A stretch of 63,916 nt of DNA, taken from the NCBI RefSeq assembly GCF_900172265.1, contig NZ_FWFK01000010.1, positions 1 through 63,916 of the forward strand, given 5' to 3'. Made by a program: the position numbers and the translations under genes. Below the pieces are notes generated by a model. It was not told where the DNA came from. It saw only the letters and a list, made by a program, of their open reading frames with translations, and did not search any database. Numbering within the stretch: position 1 is the first letter of the stretch; the number at the start of each line of letters is the position of its first letter. Positions 1 through 7,028 of this stretch are shown here, piece after piece. The stretch comes from Roseivivax jejudonensis (lineage in GTDB: Bacteria > Pseudomonadota > Alphaproteobacteria > Rhodobacterales > Rhodobacteraceae).

Positions 1-127
1 ACAACCATCACCGCCCGCACACGAGCCTCGACGGGCTTACCCCGCGGGAATACTTCAACAGGTCAGAGAAGGACCAAACCCGGAACGGACTAAACTTCTG
101 AACGAGGACAATCCGGGGAGCAGGTCA
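1..127 (+). mobile_element. Right end of an IS3-family insertion sequence
   Basis: The window opens inside an insertion sequence. Positions 3-101 read as the C-terminus of an IS3-type transposase. Twenty-six bases after its stop, the sequence ends in GGAGCAGGTCA at 127; its complement begins TGACCTGCTCC, and IS3-family inverted repeats characteristically start with TG and end with CA. I place the right terminus at about 127. The left end lies outside the window, so the target duplication cannot be checked. The stretch to about 550 is visibly less GC-rich than the rest, as expected for acquired DNA. Confidence 0.6.
3..101 (+). pseudogene. IS3-family transposase (OrfB), C-terminal end only
   Basis: The reading frame entering the window gives the typical tail of a DDE integrase-type transposase: NHHRPHTSLDGLTPREYF, then a short tail and a TGA stop at 99-101. 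The N-H/R-P-H-x-S-L-x-G-L-T-P pattern is the conserved end of the IS3-family rve domain. The catalytic DDE residues lie upstream of the window. The gene is cut by the window edge, so it may be complete and active in the genome; it is marked partial for that reason and not because a lesion is seen. Confidence 0.72.
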
Positions 128-156
128 ACGGCCATTGGGGATATCACTACCACTAT

Positions 157-414
157 TTGGACTCGAAGCGGCGGCGATCGGACACGCTCCTTACATTCGA
201 ACGCGAGCTTAAGGCTCTAGCCGGACGAGACCGCGTTAAGTTTCTTACCTGGGAACGCCACGCCGAGCGGAGCCATTTCACGGCGCGCGCCGCTAGCTGG
301 GGTGAGAAGAAAAGAGAAAGTGTCTACCAAGCTTGCATCGGCGATAGCGCCAAACGAAACCTGAGCGACTTCAAGGTGCCGGCGAAGGACGCTGAAGCGC
401 TCTGGCCGGTCTGA
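157..414 (+). pseudogene. Remnant 3' end of an unknown gene next to the IS
   Basis: An 85-codon frame from a TTG at 157 to TGA at 412-414. The frame stays open leftward through the presumed IS terminus at 127, so the original gene was probably cut by the insertion and only its 3' part remains. The peptide is basic at the start (SKRRRSD), has no membrane segment or signal peptide, and contains no motif I recognise. No Shine-Dalgarno sequence precedes the TTG. It could equally be a chance frame in a low-GC island. Positions 415-554 hold no gene that I can support. Confidence 0.3.
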
Positions 415-554
415 TTGCTCAGCCGTCCGCGAGACAGACAAGCTACCACAGGGGCAGAGCGAGAACAAAATTGTCCCACTTTTCCACGGCGCGGCGGGCG
501 GTGGGACAAAACGGCCATCCAAACCACTGATATTGAGGAGTGCGAAGGAAAGGA

Positions 555-629
555 TGGTGCCCGGGGGCGGAATCGAACCACCGACACGAGGATTTTCAAT
601 CCACTGCTCTACCCCTGAGCTACCCGGGC
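555..629 (-). tRNA. tRNA-Phe (anticodon GAA)
   Basis: The complement folds into a 75-nt cloverleaf: acceptor arm GCCCGGG/CCCGGGC, D arm GCTC/GAGC, anticodon loop TTGAAAA with GAA at 34-36, T arm GGTGG-TTCGATT-CCGCC, discriminator A and an encoded CCA (555-557). One U-U opposition (28-42) sits in the anticodon stem; the rest pairs, so I treat the gene as functional. tRNA genes are common integration sites, but the IS lies about 430 bp past the 3' end and no attachment-like duplication was seen. Confidence 0.93.
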
Positions 630-672
630 ACCGGGGGGATGCGGGCGCGGGGCCGTGCATCCGGGTGGCGAG

Positions 673-701
673 GGGATAGCCGAGGCCCCGGTCGGTGTCC
701 A
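673..701 (-). promoter_or_regulatory. Candidate promoter of tRNA-Phe
   Basis: On the minus strand a -35-like TGGACA (696-701) and a -10-like TATCCC (673-678) are separated by exactly 17 bp. The -10 lies 44 bp ahead of the mature tRNA 5' end at 629. The -10 match is weak; the call rests on spacing and position. Confidence 0.35.
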
Positions 702-777
702 GAGGGACGGCCGGAGAAAATTGCGGCCGGCACGGCGGGGCTTTCCCAGCGCGCGCGGAGGGGCTAGATCGCGTCGC

Positions 778-1839
778 ATGCCGCTTTCCCCGACCGCGCT
801 GGACCAGATCCTCGACCACGGCTTCGACACCGTCATCGACGTGCGCTCGCCCTCGGAATTCGCCGAGGACCACGTGCCCGGCGCGATCAGCCTGCCGGTC
901 CTCGACGACGCGGAGCGGGCGCGGGTGGGCACGATCTACAAGCAGCAATCGCCGTTCCTCGCGCGCAAGATCGGCGCGGCGCTCGTGTTCCGCAACGCCG
1001 CCGCGCATATCGAGGGGCCGCTCGCGCTGCATGAAGGCGGCTGGCGGCCGCTGGTCTATTGCTGGCGCGGCGGGCAGCGGTCGGGTGCGTTCCGCTGGAT
1101 GCTGGGCGAGATCGGCTGGCGCGCGGACACGATACAGGGCGGCTATCGGAGCTATCGCAGGCTGGTGACCGGCAGGCTCTACGATCAGGCGCTGCCGCAC
1201 CGTTTCGTGCAACTCGGCGGCTACACCGGGACAGCCAAGACCGAGCTTCTGTCGCACCTCGCCGCGCGCGGTGTGCAGGTGCTCGACCTCGAGGGGTTGG
1301 CGCGGCACCGCGGCTCGCTTCTGGGCGACATGCCGGGCGGGCAGCCGGCGCAGAAGGGGTTCGAGACGGCACTCGTGCAGGCGCTGCACGCGCTCGACCC
1401 CGCTCGGCCGGTCGTGGTCGAGGCCGAGAGCTCGAAGATCGGGGCGCTGAATTTGCCGCCCCGGCTGTGGGAAGCGATGAAGGCCGCGCCGTGGATCGAG
1501 ATGCGCGCCCCGCTTGAGGCGCGGGCGGTCTACCTCGCCGAGGCTTATGCCGACATCCTCGCCGATGGACCGGCGCTGAAGGACAAGCTCGCGCCGCTGC
1601 GCCGGTTCCGCGGGCACGCAACCGTCGACGGCTGGACCGCCCGCATCGACGCGGGTGACCGCGTCGGTCTGTGCGCGGCGCTCGCGTCGGAGCACTACGA
1701 TCCGGCCTACGAGACCGCGATGAAATCGGTGGCGCCCGAGATCCACGCGCGGGTAACCGTCGACCGGCTCGATCCGCCGGCGCTCGAAGGGGCGGCGGCG
1801 CGGATCGAACAGGCGCTTCAGTCGGTCAGGTCGAGCTGA
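778..1839 (+). CDS. mnmH: tRNA 2-selenouridine synthase MnmH/SelU
   Basis: 353 aa. MnmH geranylates 2-thiouridine at the wobble position of certain tRNAs and exchanges the sulfur for selenium from selenophosphate. Residues about 1-125 form a rhodanese domain (VIDVRSPSEFAEDHVPGA early; the active-site loop YCWRGGQRSG carries the catalytic Cys). A P-loop nucleotide-binding domain follows, with Walker A GGYTGTAKTELL near residue 145. The ATG at 778 fits the family's usual N-terminus; longer upstream starts would add unrelated sequence. The 3' end overlaps the 3' end of selD by 22 bp in opposite orientation, so selenium donor synthesis and its user are neighbours. No selA or selB is present here, so selenocysteine insertion cannot be inferred. 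Confidence 0.92.
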   Translation: MPLSPTALDQILDHGFDTVIDVRSPSEFAEDHVPGAISLPVLDDAERARVGTIYKQQSPFLARKIGAALVFRNAAAHIEGPLALHEGGWRPLVYCWRGGQRSGAFRWMLGEIGWRADTIQGGYRSYRRLVTGRLYDQALPHRFVQLGGYTGTAKTELLSHLAARGVQVLDLEGLARHRGSLLGDMPGGQPAQKGFETALVQALHALDPARPVVVEAESSKIGALNLPPRLWEAMKAAPWIEMRAPLEARAVYLAEAYADILADGPALKDKLAPLRRFRGHATVDGWTARIDAGDRVGLCAALASEHYDPAYETAMKSVAPEIHARVTVDRLDPPALEGAAARIEQALQSVRSS

Positions 1840-3980
1840 CCGGGCATCCCCTCGGTCAGCCAGCCGATCTGCGCGGCCTCGGGATAGCCGGCGGCGTGGA
1901 GCGCGGCGATGATATCGTCCACATTCTCCGGCGCGACGGCGGCCAGCAGCCCGCCCGCCGTCTGCGGATCGAACAGCAGCGCGATCTCGGGCGTCTCGGG
2001 CAGATCGGGCGCGACGCTGCGGTTCTGCGTGTAGAGCGAGGAGCGATGTCCCGCGGCGGCGAGCCTGCGCGCGCCATCGAGATGCGGCACGGCGTGCAGC
2101 CAGATTTCCGCTCCGCAGCCCGACGCCTCGGCCACGTTGGCGAGGTGCCCGGCCAGGCCGAAGCCGGTCACGTCCGTCATCGCGTGCGCGTCGGCAAGGA
2201 GGCGCGCGGCCTCTCCCTCGGAGCGCGTCATCCGCGCGATCGCCGCGGCGACGATGCGGCCCGGCGCCTCGAGCGCCATCTCGGCCGAGAGGATCGTGCC
2301 CGATCCCAACCCCTTGGTCAGGATCAACGCGTCGCCCGGCCGGCCGCCTGCATGCGTGATCGGATCGCGCGGGCACAGGCCGGTGATCGAGAAGCCGATG
2401 GTCAACTCGTCGCCGACGGAGGAATGGCCGCCGACGATGTCGGCGCCGGCCGCGCCCAGCACGGACTCGGCCGTCTGAAGGATCTCCTCGAGCGTCCGCG
2501 CGGCCAGCCGGTCGCCAAGACGCGGCAGCACGAGGTTCACGGTCGCGGCTTGCGGCTCGGCGCCCATCGACCAGATGTCGCCGAGCGCGTGGATCGCCGC
2601 GATGCGGGTCATGGTGACCGGATCGTCGACCAGGCTGCGCAGGTGATCGGTGGTCAGAACCGCCCGCGCGCCGCCGATCGTCAGGAGCGCGGCATCGTCG
2701 CCCGAAAGCGGCGTGACATCGTCGCGCGCAGGCGGGGCGAGCCGCGAGAGGGCCCGCGTCAACACCGACCGGCCGACCTTGGCGCCACACCCGCCGCAGA
2801 GTGGCTTCGGCCCCATCGCCTCGCGGACGCCGCGGGCGCGCGGCCACGGCAGAGCGGGTTGGGCCATCCGGGGCAGACGGTCGAACTTTTCCATGAACCG
2901 CCGGTCGATGCGGTCCTTCCAGCGCCAGATCCCCGGGCCCTGCAGGCTGAGGCCCGCGCGTTCGCCGATCGCGTTGCGCGCGCCGAGCGAGACGAGCTTG
3001 AGATAATCGCGCTGCGGGCTGTAGCGGCGATAGGCGCCGTGGCCGGCGGCGACCTGCAGGTTGTGAAACAGGATCGGCGCCTGCCGCACGGCATAGACGC
3101 CGGCCTTGGGGCGCGGGCTGTCGGTCAGGTGGGCGCAGTCGCCGGCGGCGAAGATCGCGGGAAACGAGCTTTGGAGGCGGGCGTTCACGTCGACGAAGCC
3201 ATCCGTGGTCGCCAGCCCGGAGCGCGCCAGCCACGGATGCGGCGCCGCCCCGGCTGCCCCGGCGACGAAGGCCGCGGAGATCTCGCGCCCTTCGGAAAGG
3301 ACAAGGCCGTGTTCGGTGATGCGGGTGACCTCGGTGCCTTCGTGCAGTGTCACGCCGGTGGCCCGCAGCGCCGTCATCAGCCGCCGCCGCGTGCCCGGCC
3401 GCAGCGCCGACAGCGCGGTGCCACGTTCGACGAGATGCACCGCGCGCCCCGTCCCGCGCAGACGGTGCGCCATCGCCATGGCCAGCTCCGCGCCCGCGAC
3501 GCCGGCGCCCAGCACGGCCGCGTCACCCTTCGCCCCCGCATCGAGGAACGCCTGCCAGCGCTGCGCGAAAGGTCCGAGCGGCTTGGCCGGCACCGCGTGC
3601 GCGGCAAAGCCCATGAGATCGGGCAGGTCCGAGGTCACGCCTACGTCGAAGGAGGCGACGTCGAATCCGACCGGCGCCCGGCCCGCGACGCGCACCTGCT
3701 GCCGTGCGAGATCGAGCCCCTCGGCGTGACCGAGGACGAGCCGCGCCCCGGTGAAGCGCGCGAGGCGCACCAGATCGATGTCGAGGTCGTCGCGGTCGTA
3801 GTGACCCGCGACGTGGCCCGGCAGCATTCCGGAATAGGCTGCGGTGGGTTCCGGGTCGATGAGAGTGAGCCGGACGCCTGGCAGGGGATCCATGCCCCAT
3901 TTCCGCAGCACAAGCGCATGGGTGTGACCGCCGCCGACGAGGACGACATCTCGGGTCAGGGGCAGGGGGGCGGCGTGCAT
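1818..3980 (-). CDS. selD: Selenophosphate synthetase SelD fused to an FAD/NAD(P)H oxidoreductase
   Basis: 720 aa, about twice a stand-alone SelD. Residues about 1-370 are a pyridine nucleotide-disulfide/NDH-2-like oxidoreductase: dinucleotide-binding VVLVGGGHTHALVL at the N-terminus, and AAGDCAHL as the FAD-contacting motif. The remainder is SelD, which makes selenophosphate from selenide and ATP: GGCGAKV carries the catalytic Cys and Lys, then LSGDDAALL, TDHLRSLVDDP and HALGDIWSMGA. The active residue is Cys (TGC), not selenocysteine. Fusions of this type are known; the oxidoreductase half is usually assumed to supply reduced selenium, which is inference. The gene converges on and overlaps mnmH, its likely client. 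Start ATG at 3978-3980. Confidence 0.93.
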   Translation of the reverse strand: MHAAPLPLTRDVVLVGGGHTHALVLRKWGMDPLPGVRLTLIDPEPTAAYSGMLPGHVAGHYDRDDLDIDLVRLARFTGARLVLGHAEGLDLARQQVRVAGRAPVGFDVASFDVGVTSDLPDLMGFAAHAVPAKPLGPFAQRWQAFLDAGAKGDAAVLGAGVAGAELAMAMAHRLRGTGRAVHLVERGTALSALRPGTRRRLMTALRATGVTLHEGTEVTRITEHGLVLSEGREISAAFVAGAAGAAPHPWLARSGLATTDGFVDVNARLQSSFPAIFAAGDCAHLTDSPRPKAGVYAVRQAPILFHNLQVAAGHGAYRRYSPQRDYLKLVSLGARNAIGERAGLSLQGPGIWRWKDRIDRRFMEKFDRLPRMAQPALPWPRARGVREAMGPKPLCGGCGAKVGRSVLTRALSRLAPPARDDVTPLSGDDAALLTIGGARAVLTTDHLRSLVDDPVTMTRIAAIHALGDIWSMGAEPQAATVNLVLPRLGDRLAARTLEEILQTAESVLGAAGADIVGGHSSVGDELTIGFSITGLCPRDPITHAGGRPGDALILTKGLGSGTILSAEMALEAPGRIVAAAIARMTRSEGEAARLLADAHAMTDVTGFGLAGHLANVAEASGCGAEIWLHAVPHLDGARRLAAAGHRSSLYTQNRSVAPDLPETPEIALLFDPQTAGGLLAAVAPENVDDIIAALHAAGYPEAAQIGWLTEGMPGQLDLTD

Positions 3981-4066
3981 CGGCTCTCCTCTCGCGTCAG
4001 AGAGGGCTTAGCATGGTCCCGCGGGGCCTCAAGCCCCCGCGACCCCGCGCAGCGTGCCGCGCCGCG

Positions 4067-4762
4067 TCAGATCGAGACGTGAGACAGCAGTTTTTCGCGG
4101 TCGACCTCGCCGGCCGCGCCCTCGAGGGAGACCGCGCCACGGGTCATCGCGACGAACCGGTCGGCGAGGCCCCAGGTGAAGTCGAAATATTGCTCCACGA
4201 GAACGATCGCCATCTCGCCCTCGTCGCGCAGCCGCGCGATCACCCGGCCGATATCCTGTATGATGTTGGGCTGGATGCCCTCGGTCGGCTCGTCGAGAAG
4301 CAACACCTTGGGCCGCGTGATGAGCGCGCGCGCGATCGCGAGTTGCTGCTGCTGGCCGCCCGAGAGGTCGCCGCCGCGCCGCGCGCGCATGTCCCTGAGT
4401 ACCGGAAACAACTCCCAGATCTGATCCGGCACGCCGCGGGTCGTGCGGGGCAGGCAGGCGAATCCGGCCTCGAGGTTTTCCTGCACCGTCAGCAGCGGAA
4501 AGACCTCGCGTCCCTGCGGCACGTAGGCGATGCCCGCGCGCGCGGCCCGTGTCGCCGTCGGATGATCCAGCACCGAGCCGTCGAGCCGGATCGTCCCGCG
4601 CGTGTAGGGATGGCGCCCCGCGATCGCCTTCAGCAGCGAGGTCTTGCCCACGCCGTTGGTGCCCATGACGGCCGTCACGCGGCCCGCGTCGGCCCTGAGG
4701 TCGATGCCGTGCAGGATCTGGCTCTGGCCGTAGTGGAGGGTGAGGTGTTCGACATGGAGCAT
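4067..4762 (-). CDS. urtE: Urea ABC transporter ATP-binding protein UrtE
   Basis: 231 aa LivF-type ATPase on the cytoplasmic face of the urea importer. Visible motifs: Walker A GTNGVGKTS, signature LSGGQQQQLAIAR, Walker B VLLLDEPTEGIQPN, and the LivF-type switch region LVEQY. The GIQPNIIQDI stretch is characteristic of UrtE. It is the last gene of the urt operon, 4 bp downstream of urtD, and is followed by about 85 bp before the 5' end of selD. Confidence 0.95.
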   Translation of the reverse strand: MLHVEHLTLHYGQSQILHGIDLRADAGRVTAVMGTNGVGKTSLLKAIAGRHPYTRGTIRLDGSVLDHPTATRAARAGIAYVPQGREVFPLLTVQENLEAGFACLPRTTRGVPDQIWELFPVLRDMRARRGGDLSGGQQQQLAIARALITRPKVLLLDEPTEGIQPNIIQDIGRVIARLRDEGEMAIVLVEQYFDFTWGLADRFVAMTRGAVSLEGAAGEVDREKLLSHVSI

Positions 4763-4766
4763 GGGA

Positions 4767-5588
4767 TTACCGTCCGAGATAGACCTCGATCACCTGCGGG
4801 TTCGCGGTGACGTGGTCGAGAGAGCCCTCGGCCAGAACCGAGCCCTCGTGCAGCACCGTGACCTTGCAATCGAGCCGGCGCACGAATTCCATGTCGTGTT
4901 CGACCACCACGACGGCGTGGCGCTCGGCCAGCCGCTTTAGCAGGTCGGTGGTGTGTTCGCGTTCCGCCGGGGTCATGCCGGCGGCGGGTTCGTCGACCAG
5001 AAGAAGGCGCGGGTCCTGCGCGAGAAGCATGCCGATCTCCAGCCACTGCTTCTGGCCGTGGCTGAGCTCGCCGGCGATGCGCGGCAGGTGCTCTGCCAGT
5101 CCGATCTCATGGGCGACCTCCTCGATCCGGCGGGCCCCCGCGGCGCTCTTGCGATGCAGAAGGACGTCGAGCGGCCCGCGCGGGTTCCGCAGCGCCATCG
5201 CGAGGTTCTCGCGCACGGTCTGGGCCTCGAACACGGTGGGTTTCTGGAACTTGCGGCCGATCCCCTCGCGGGCGATGCGGCTTTCGGACATCTTCAGCAG
5301 CGAGACGTTGCGCTCGCCCCATGTCACGCGGCCGGTATCGGGCCGGGTCTTTCCGGTGACGATATCCATGAACGTGGTCTTGCCGGCGCCGTTCGGGCCG
5401 ATCACCGCGCGCAGCTCCGGCTCGCCGATCTGGAACGACAGGTTGTTGATGGCGCGGAACCCGTCGAAGGACACCGACACGCCGGAGAGTTCGAGAAGCG
5501 TCGCGCGGCGGTCCCGCCGGCGCGGCGCGGCGTCGCCCCCCGCGGTCTTGTCCCCGGGTGCGGGGCGGTCCAGCACGGCCTCGGTCAT
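4767..5588 (-). CDS. urtD: Urea ABC transporter ATP-binding protein UrtD
   Basis: 273 aa LivG-type ATPase paired with UrtE. Walker A GPNGAGKTTFMDIVTG, signature LSHGQKQWLEIG, Walker B LLLVDEPAAGMTPAE, switch VVVEHDMEFVRRL. The first 30 residues are an unconserved, charged leader. The chosen ATG (5586-5588) overlaps the urtC stop by 4 bp, which indicates translational coupling; the frame also runs open far upstream inside urtC but nothing there is UrtD-like. Confidence 0.94.
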   Translation of the reverse strand: MTEAVLDRPAPGDKTAGGDAAPRRRDRRATLLELSGVSVSFDGFRAINNLSFQIGEPELRAVIGPNGAGKTTFMDIVTGKTRPDTGRVTWGERNVSLLKMSESRIAREGIGRKFQKPTVFEAQTVRENLAMALRNPRGPLDVLLHRKSAAGARRIEEVAHEIGLAEHLPRIAGELSHGQKQWLEIGMLLAQDPRLLLVDEPAAGMTPAEREHTTDLLKRLAERHAVVVVEHDMEFVRRLDCKVTVLHEGSVLAEGSLDHVTANPQVIEVYLGR

Positions 5589-6814
5589 TCCGCGGCCTCC
5601 GTCTTGCGCAGGGCGCCGGCGTCCGGCCCGACATCGCCCGTCCGCCGCGGCGCGCGGCGCTCGGCGATCAGGTCGACCAGCCCGCCGATCCCCTTGGGCG
5701 CGTAAAGCGTGACGAGGACGAAGGAGAGACCGAGCAGCACGAGCCACCAGTCGGTCCACCGGATCTCGTAGATGCCGAGGTCGATGTCCGGCGCCCCGCC
5801 GCCGGTGAACCACGACGACAGAAGCGAAACGAACGCCGCCCCGATCGCGGCGCCGTAGAGCCGGCCGCGCCCGCCGATCGCCACCCACACGGCCAGGTAG
5901 ATCGACGCGATGGGCGCGATCTCGGCGGGATTGATGATCCCCGCCTGCGGGTAGTAGAGGGCTCCGGCAAGGCCCGCGACGATCGCGGTGAGGGTGAAGA
6001 CGAAAAGCTTGAACCCCTCCACGTGGTAGCCGAGGAAGCGCACCCGCGCCTCGTCGTCGCGGATGCCGCGGATGACCGAGCCCATCTTGCCCGACACCAC
6101 CCACGCGAAGAGCAGGTAGCCCGCCGCGAGCGCGAGCGCGGAGGCCCAGAAGAAGGTGATCGAGACCACGCTCTGCGGCACCGCGCCGAGACCGGGAAGG
6201 TTCTGCAGGCCCGACAGGCCGTTGTTGCCGCGCAGCCCGCTGTCGTTCTGGAAGAGGTAGAGCGACAGCGCGAGCGTCATCGCCTGCGTCAGGATCGAGA
6301 GGTAGACGCCGGTCACGCGGCTGCGGAAAGCGAGCCAGCCGAAGACGAGGGCGAGAAGCCCCGGCACCAGCACGACCATCGCCAGCTGCAGGACGAAACT
6401 GTCGGCGAAGGCCCAGAGCCAGGGAAACTCGTTCGAGCCGACGACGCCGAAGATCTGTGTGGCGATCGCGTCCTCGACCTCCTGCGGGGTCGGCGGGATC
6501 GTGGCCGAGGCGAGGCTCTCGGCCACGATGATCTCGGTGCGGGCGTACATCAGCCACATGCCGATCGCGTAGCCGCCAAGCCCGAAGAACGCCATGTGCC
6601 CGAGCGAGAGGATCCCGCAATAGCCCCACACGACGTCCATCGCGATGGCCACGAGGCACAGGCACAGCGTCTTGCCGAGCGTCTTGACGAAGGAGGTCGA
6701 CAGCGCGCCCGTTCCCGTGGCCTCGGACAGCAGGGTCACGCCGAGGCAGAAGGCGGCGAGGATGCCCAGAAACCAGGGTATCGACGGCGTGTCGCGGACG
6801 AGCGAGCGGATCAT
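5585..6814 (-). CDS. urtC: Urea ABC transporter permease UrtC
   Basis: 409 aa inner-membrane permease of the LivM family. About ten hydrophobic segments; landmarks are VVWGYCGILSLGHMAFFGLG near residue 60, the cytoplasmic coupling helix RGIRDDEARVRFLGY and the end YAPKGIGGLVDLI. The ATG at 6812-6814 starts a typical N-terminus (MIRSLVRDTPSIPWF); the open frame upstream (to about 7020) is proline/arginine-rich intergenic sequence containing a dispersed repeat. Coupled to urtD by a 4 bp overlap. Confidence 0.93.
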   Translation of the reverse strand: MIRSLVRDTPSIPWFLGILAAFCLGVTLLSEATGTGALSTSFVKTLGKTLCLCLVAIAMDVVWGYCGILSLGHMAFFGLGGYAIGMWLMYARTEIIVAESLASATIPPTPQEVEDAIATQIFGVVGSNEFPWLWAFADSFVLQLAMVVLVPGLLALVFGWLAFRSRVTGVYLSILTQAMTLALSLYLFQNDSGLRGNNGLSGLQNLPGLGAVPQSVVSITFFWASALALAAGYLLFAWVVSGKMGSVIRGIRDDEARVRFLGYHVEGFKLFVFTLTAIVAGLAGALYYPQAGIINPAEIAPIASIYLAVWVAIGGRGRLYGAAIGAAFVSLLSSWFTGGGAPDIDLGIYEIRWTDWWLVLLGLSFVLVTLYAPKGIGGLVDLIAERRAPRRTGDVGPDAGALRKTEAAE

Positions 6815-6886
6815 GTGTCTGTTCCGGTGTCGAGTGGCGCCCGGCGGAGCGACGGCCCGGCCGCACGCGTGGCGTCGCGGTCGGGA

Positions 6887-6936
6887 GCGGGGGCCAGCCC
6901 CCGCACCCCCGGGGTTTGACGGGCAAGATGAAGGGG
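6887..6936 (+). repeat. Dispersed palindromic intergenic repeat, copy 1
   Basis: A perfect 7-bp palindrome (GCGGGGG-CCAG-CCCCCGC, 6887-6904) is followed by ACCCCCGGGGT and by GGCAAGATGAAGG. The same order of elements, inverted, occurs at 52636-52686. It sits in the 214 bp gap between urtB and urtC, the longest gap inside this operon. I recall similar elements scattered between genes in Rhodobacteraceae. Confidence 0.6.
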
Positions 6937-7028
6937 CAGCGGGCGCGCCCGGCTGGCCGGTCGCCGTGTCGGCCGCGGCCGGGCCGGCCCGCCGGCTGCG
7001 TCGGGGAGGGGCCTCGGGCACATCGCGG

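Noticed and set aside
555-629. tRNA-Phe as a pseudo-tRNA because of a U-U opposition in the anticodon stem
   Set aside because: All other arms pair, CCA is encoded and loop residues are canonical; one mismatch is compatible with function.
217-3234. Very long open frame (1005 codons) on the minus strand
   Set aside because: It crosses mnmH, the tRNA and the end of selD, is Arg/Pro-rich without motifs, and is the usual antisense shadow in high-GC DNA.
1818-3980. SelD as a selenoprotein with in-frame TGA
   Set aside because: The active-site codon is TGC (Cys) and the frame has no internal stop.
1671-4082. 803-codon plus-strand frame over selD
   Set aside because: Low-complexity Arg/Ala-rich translation opposite a gene with clear SelD motifs.
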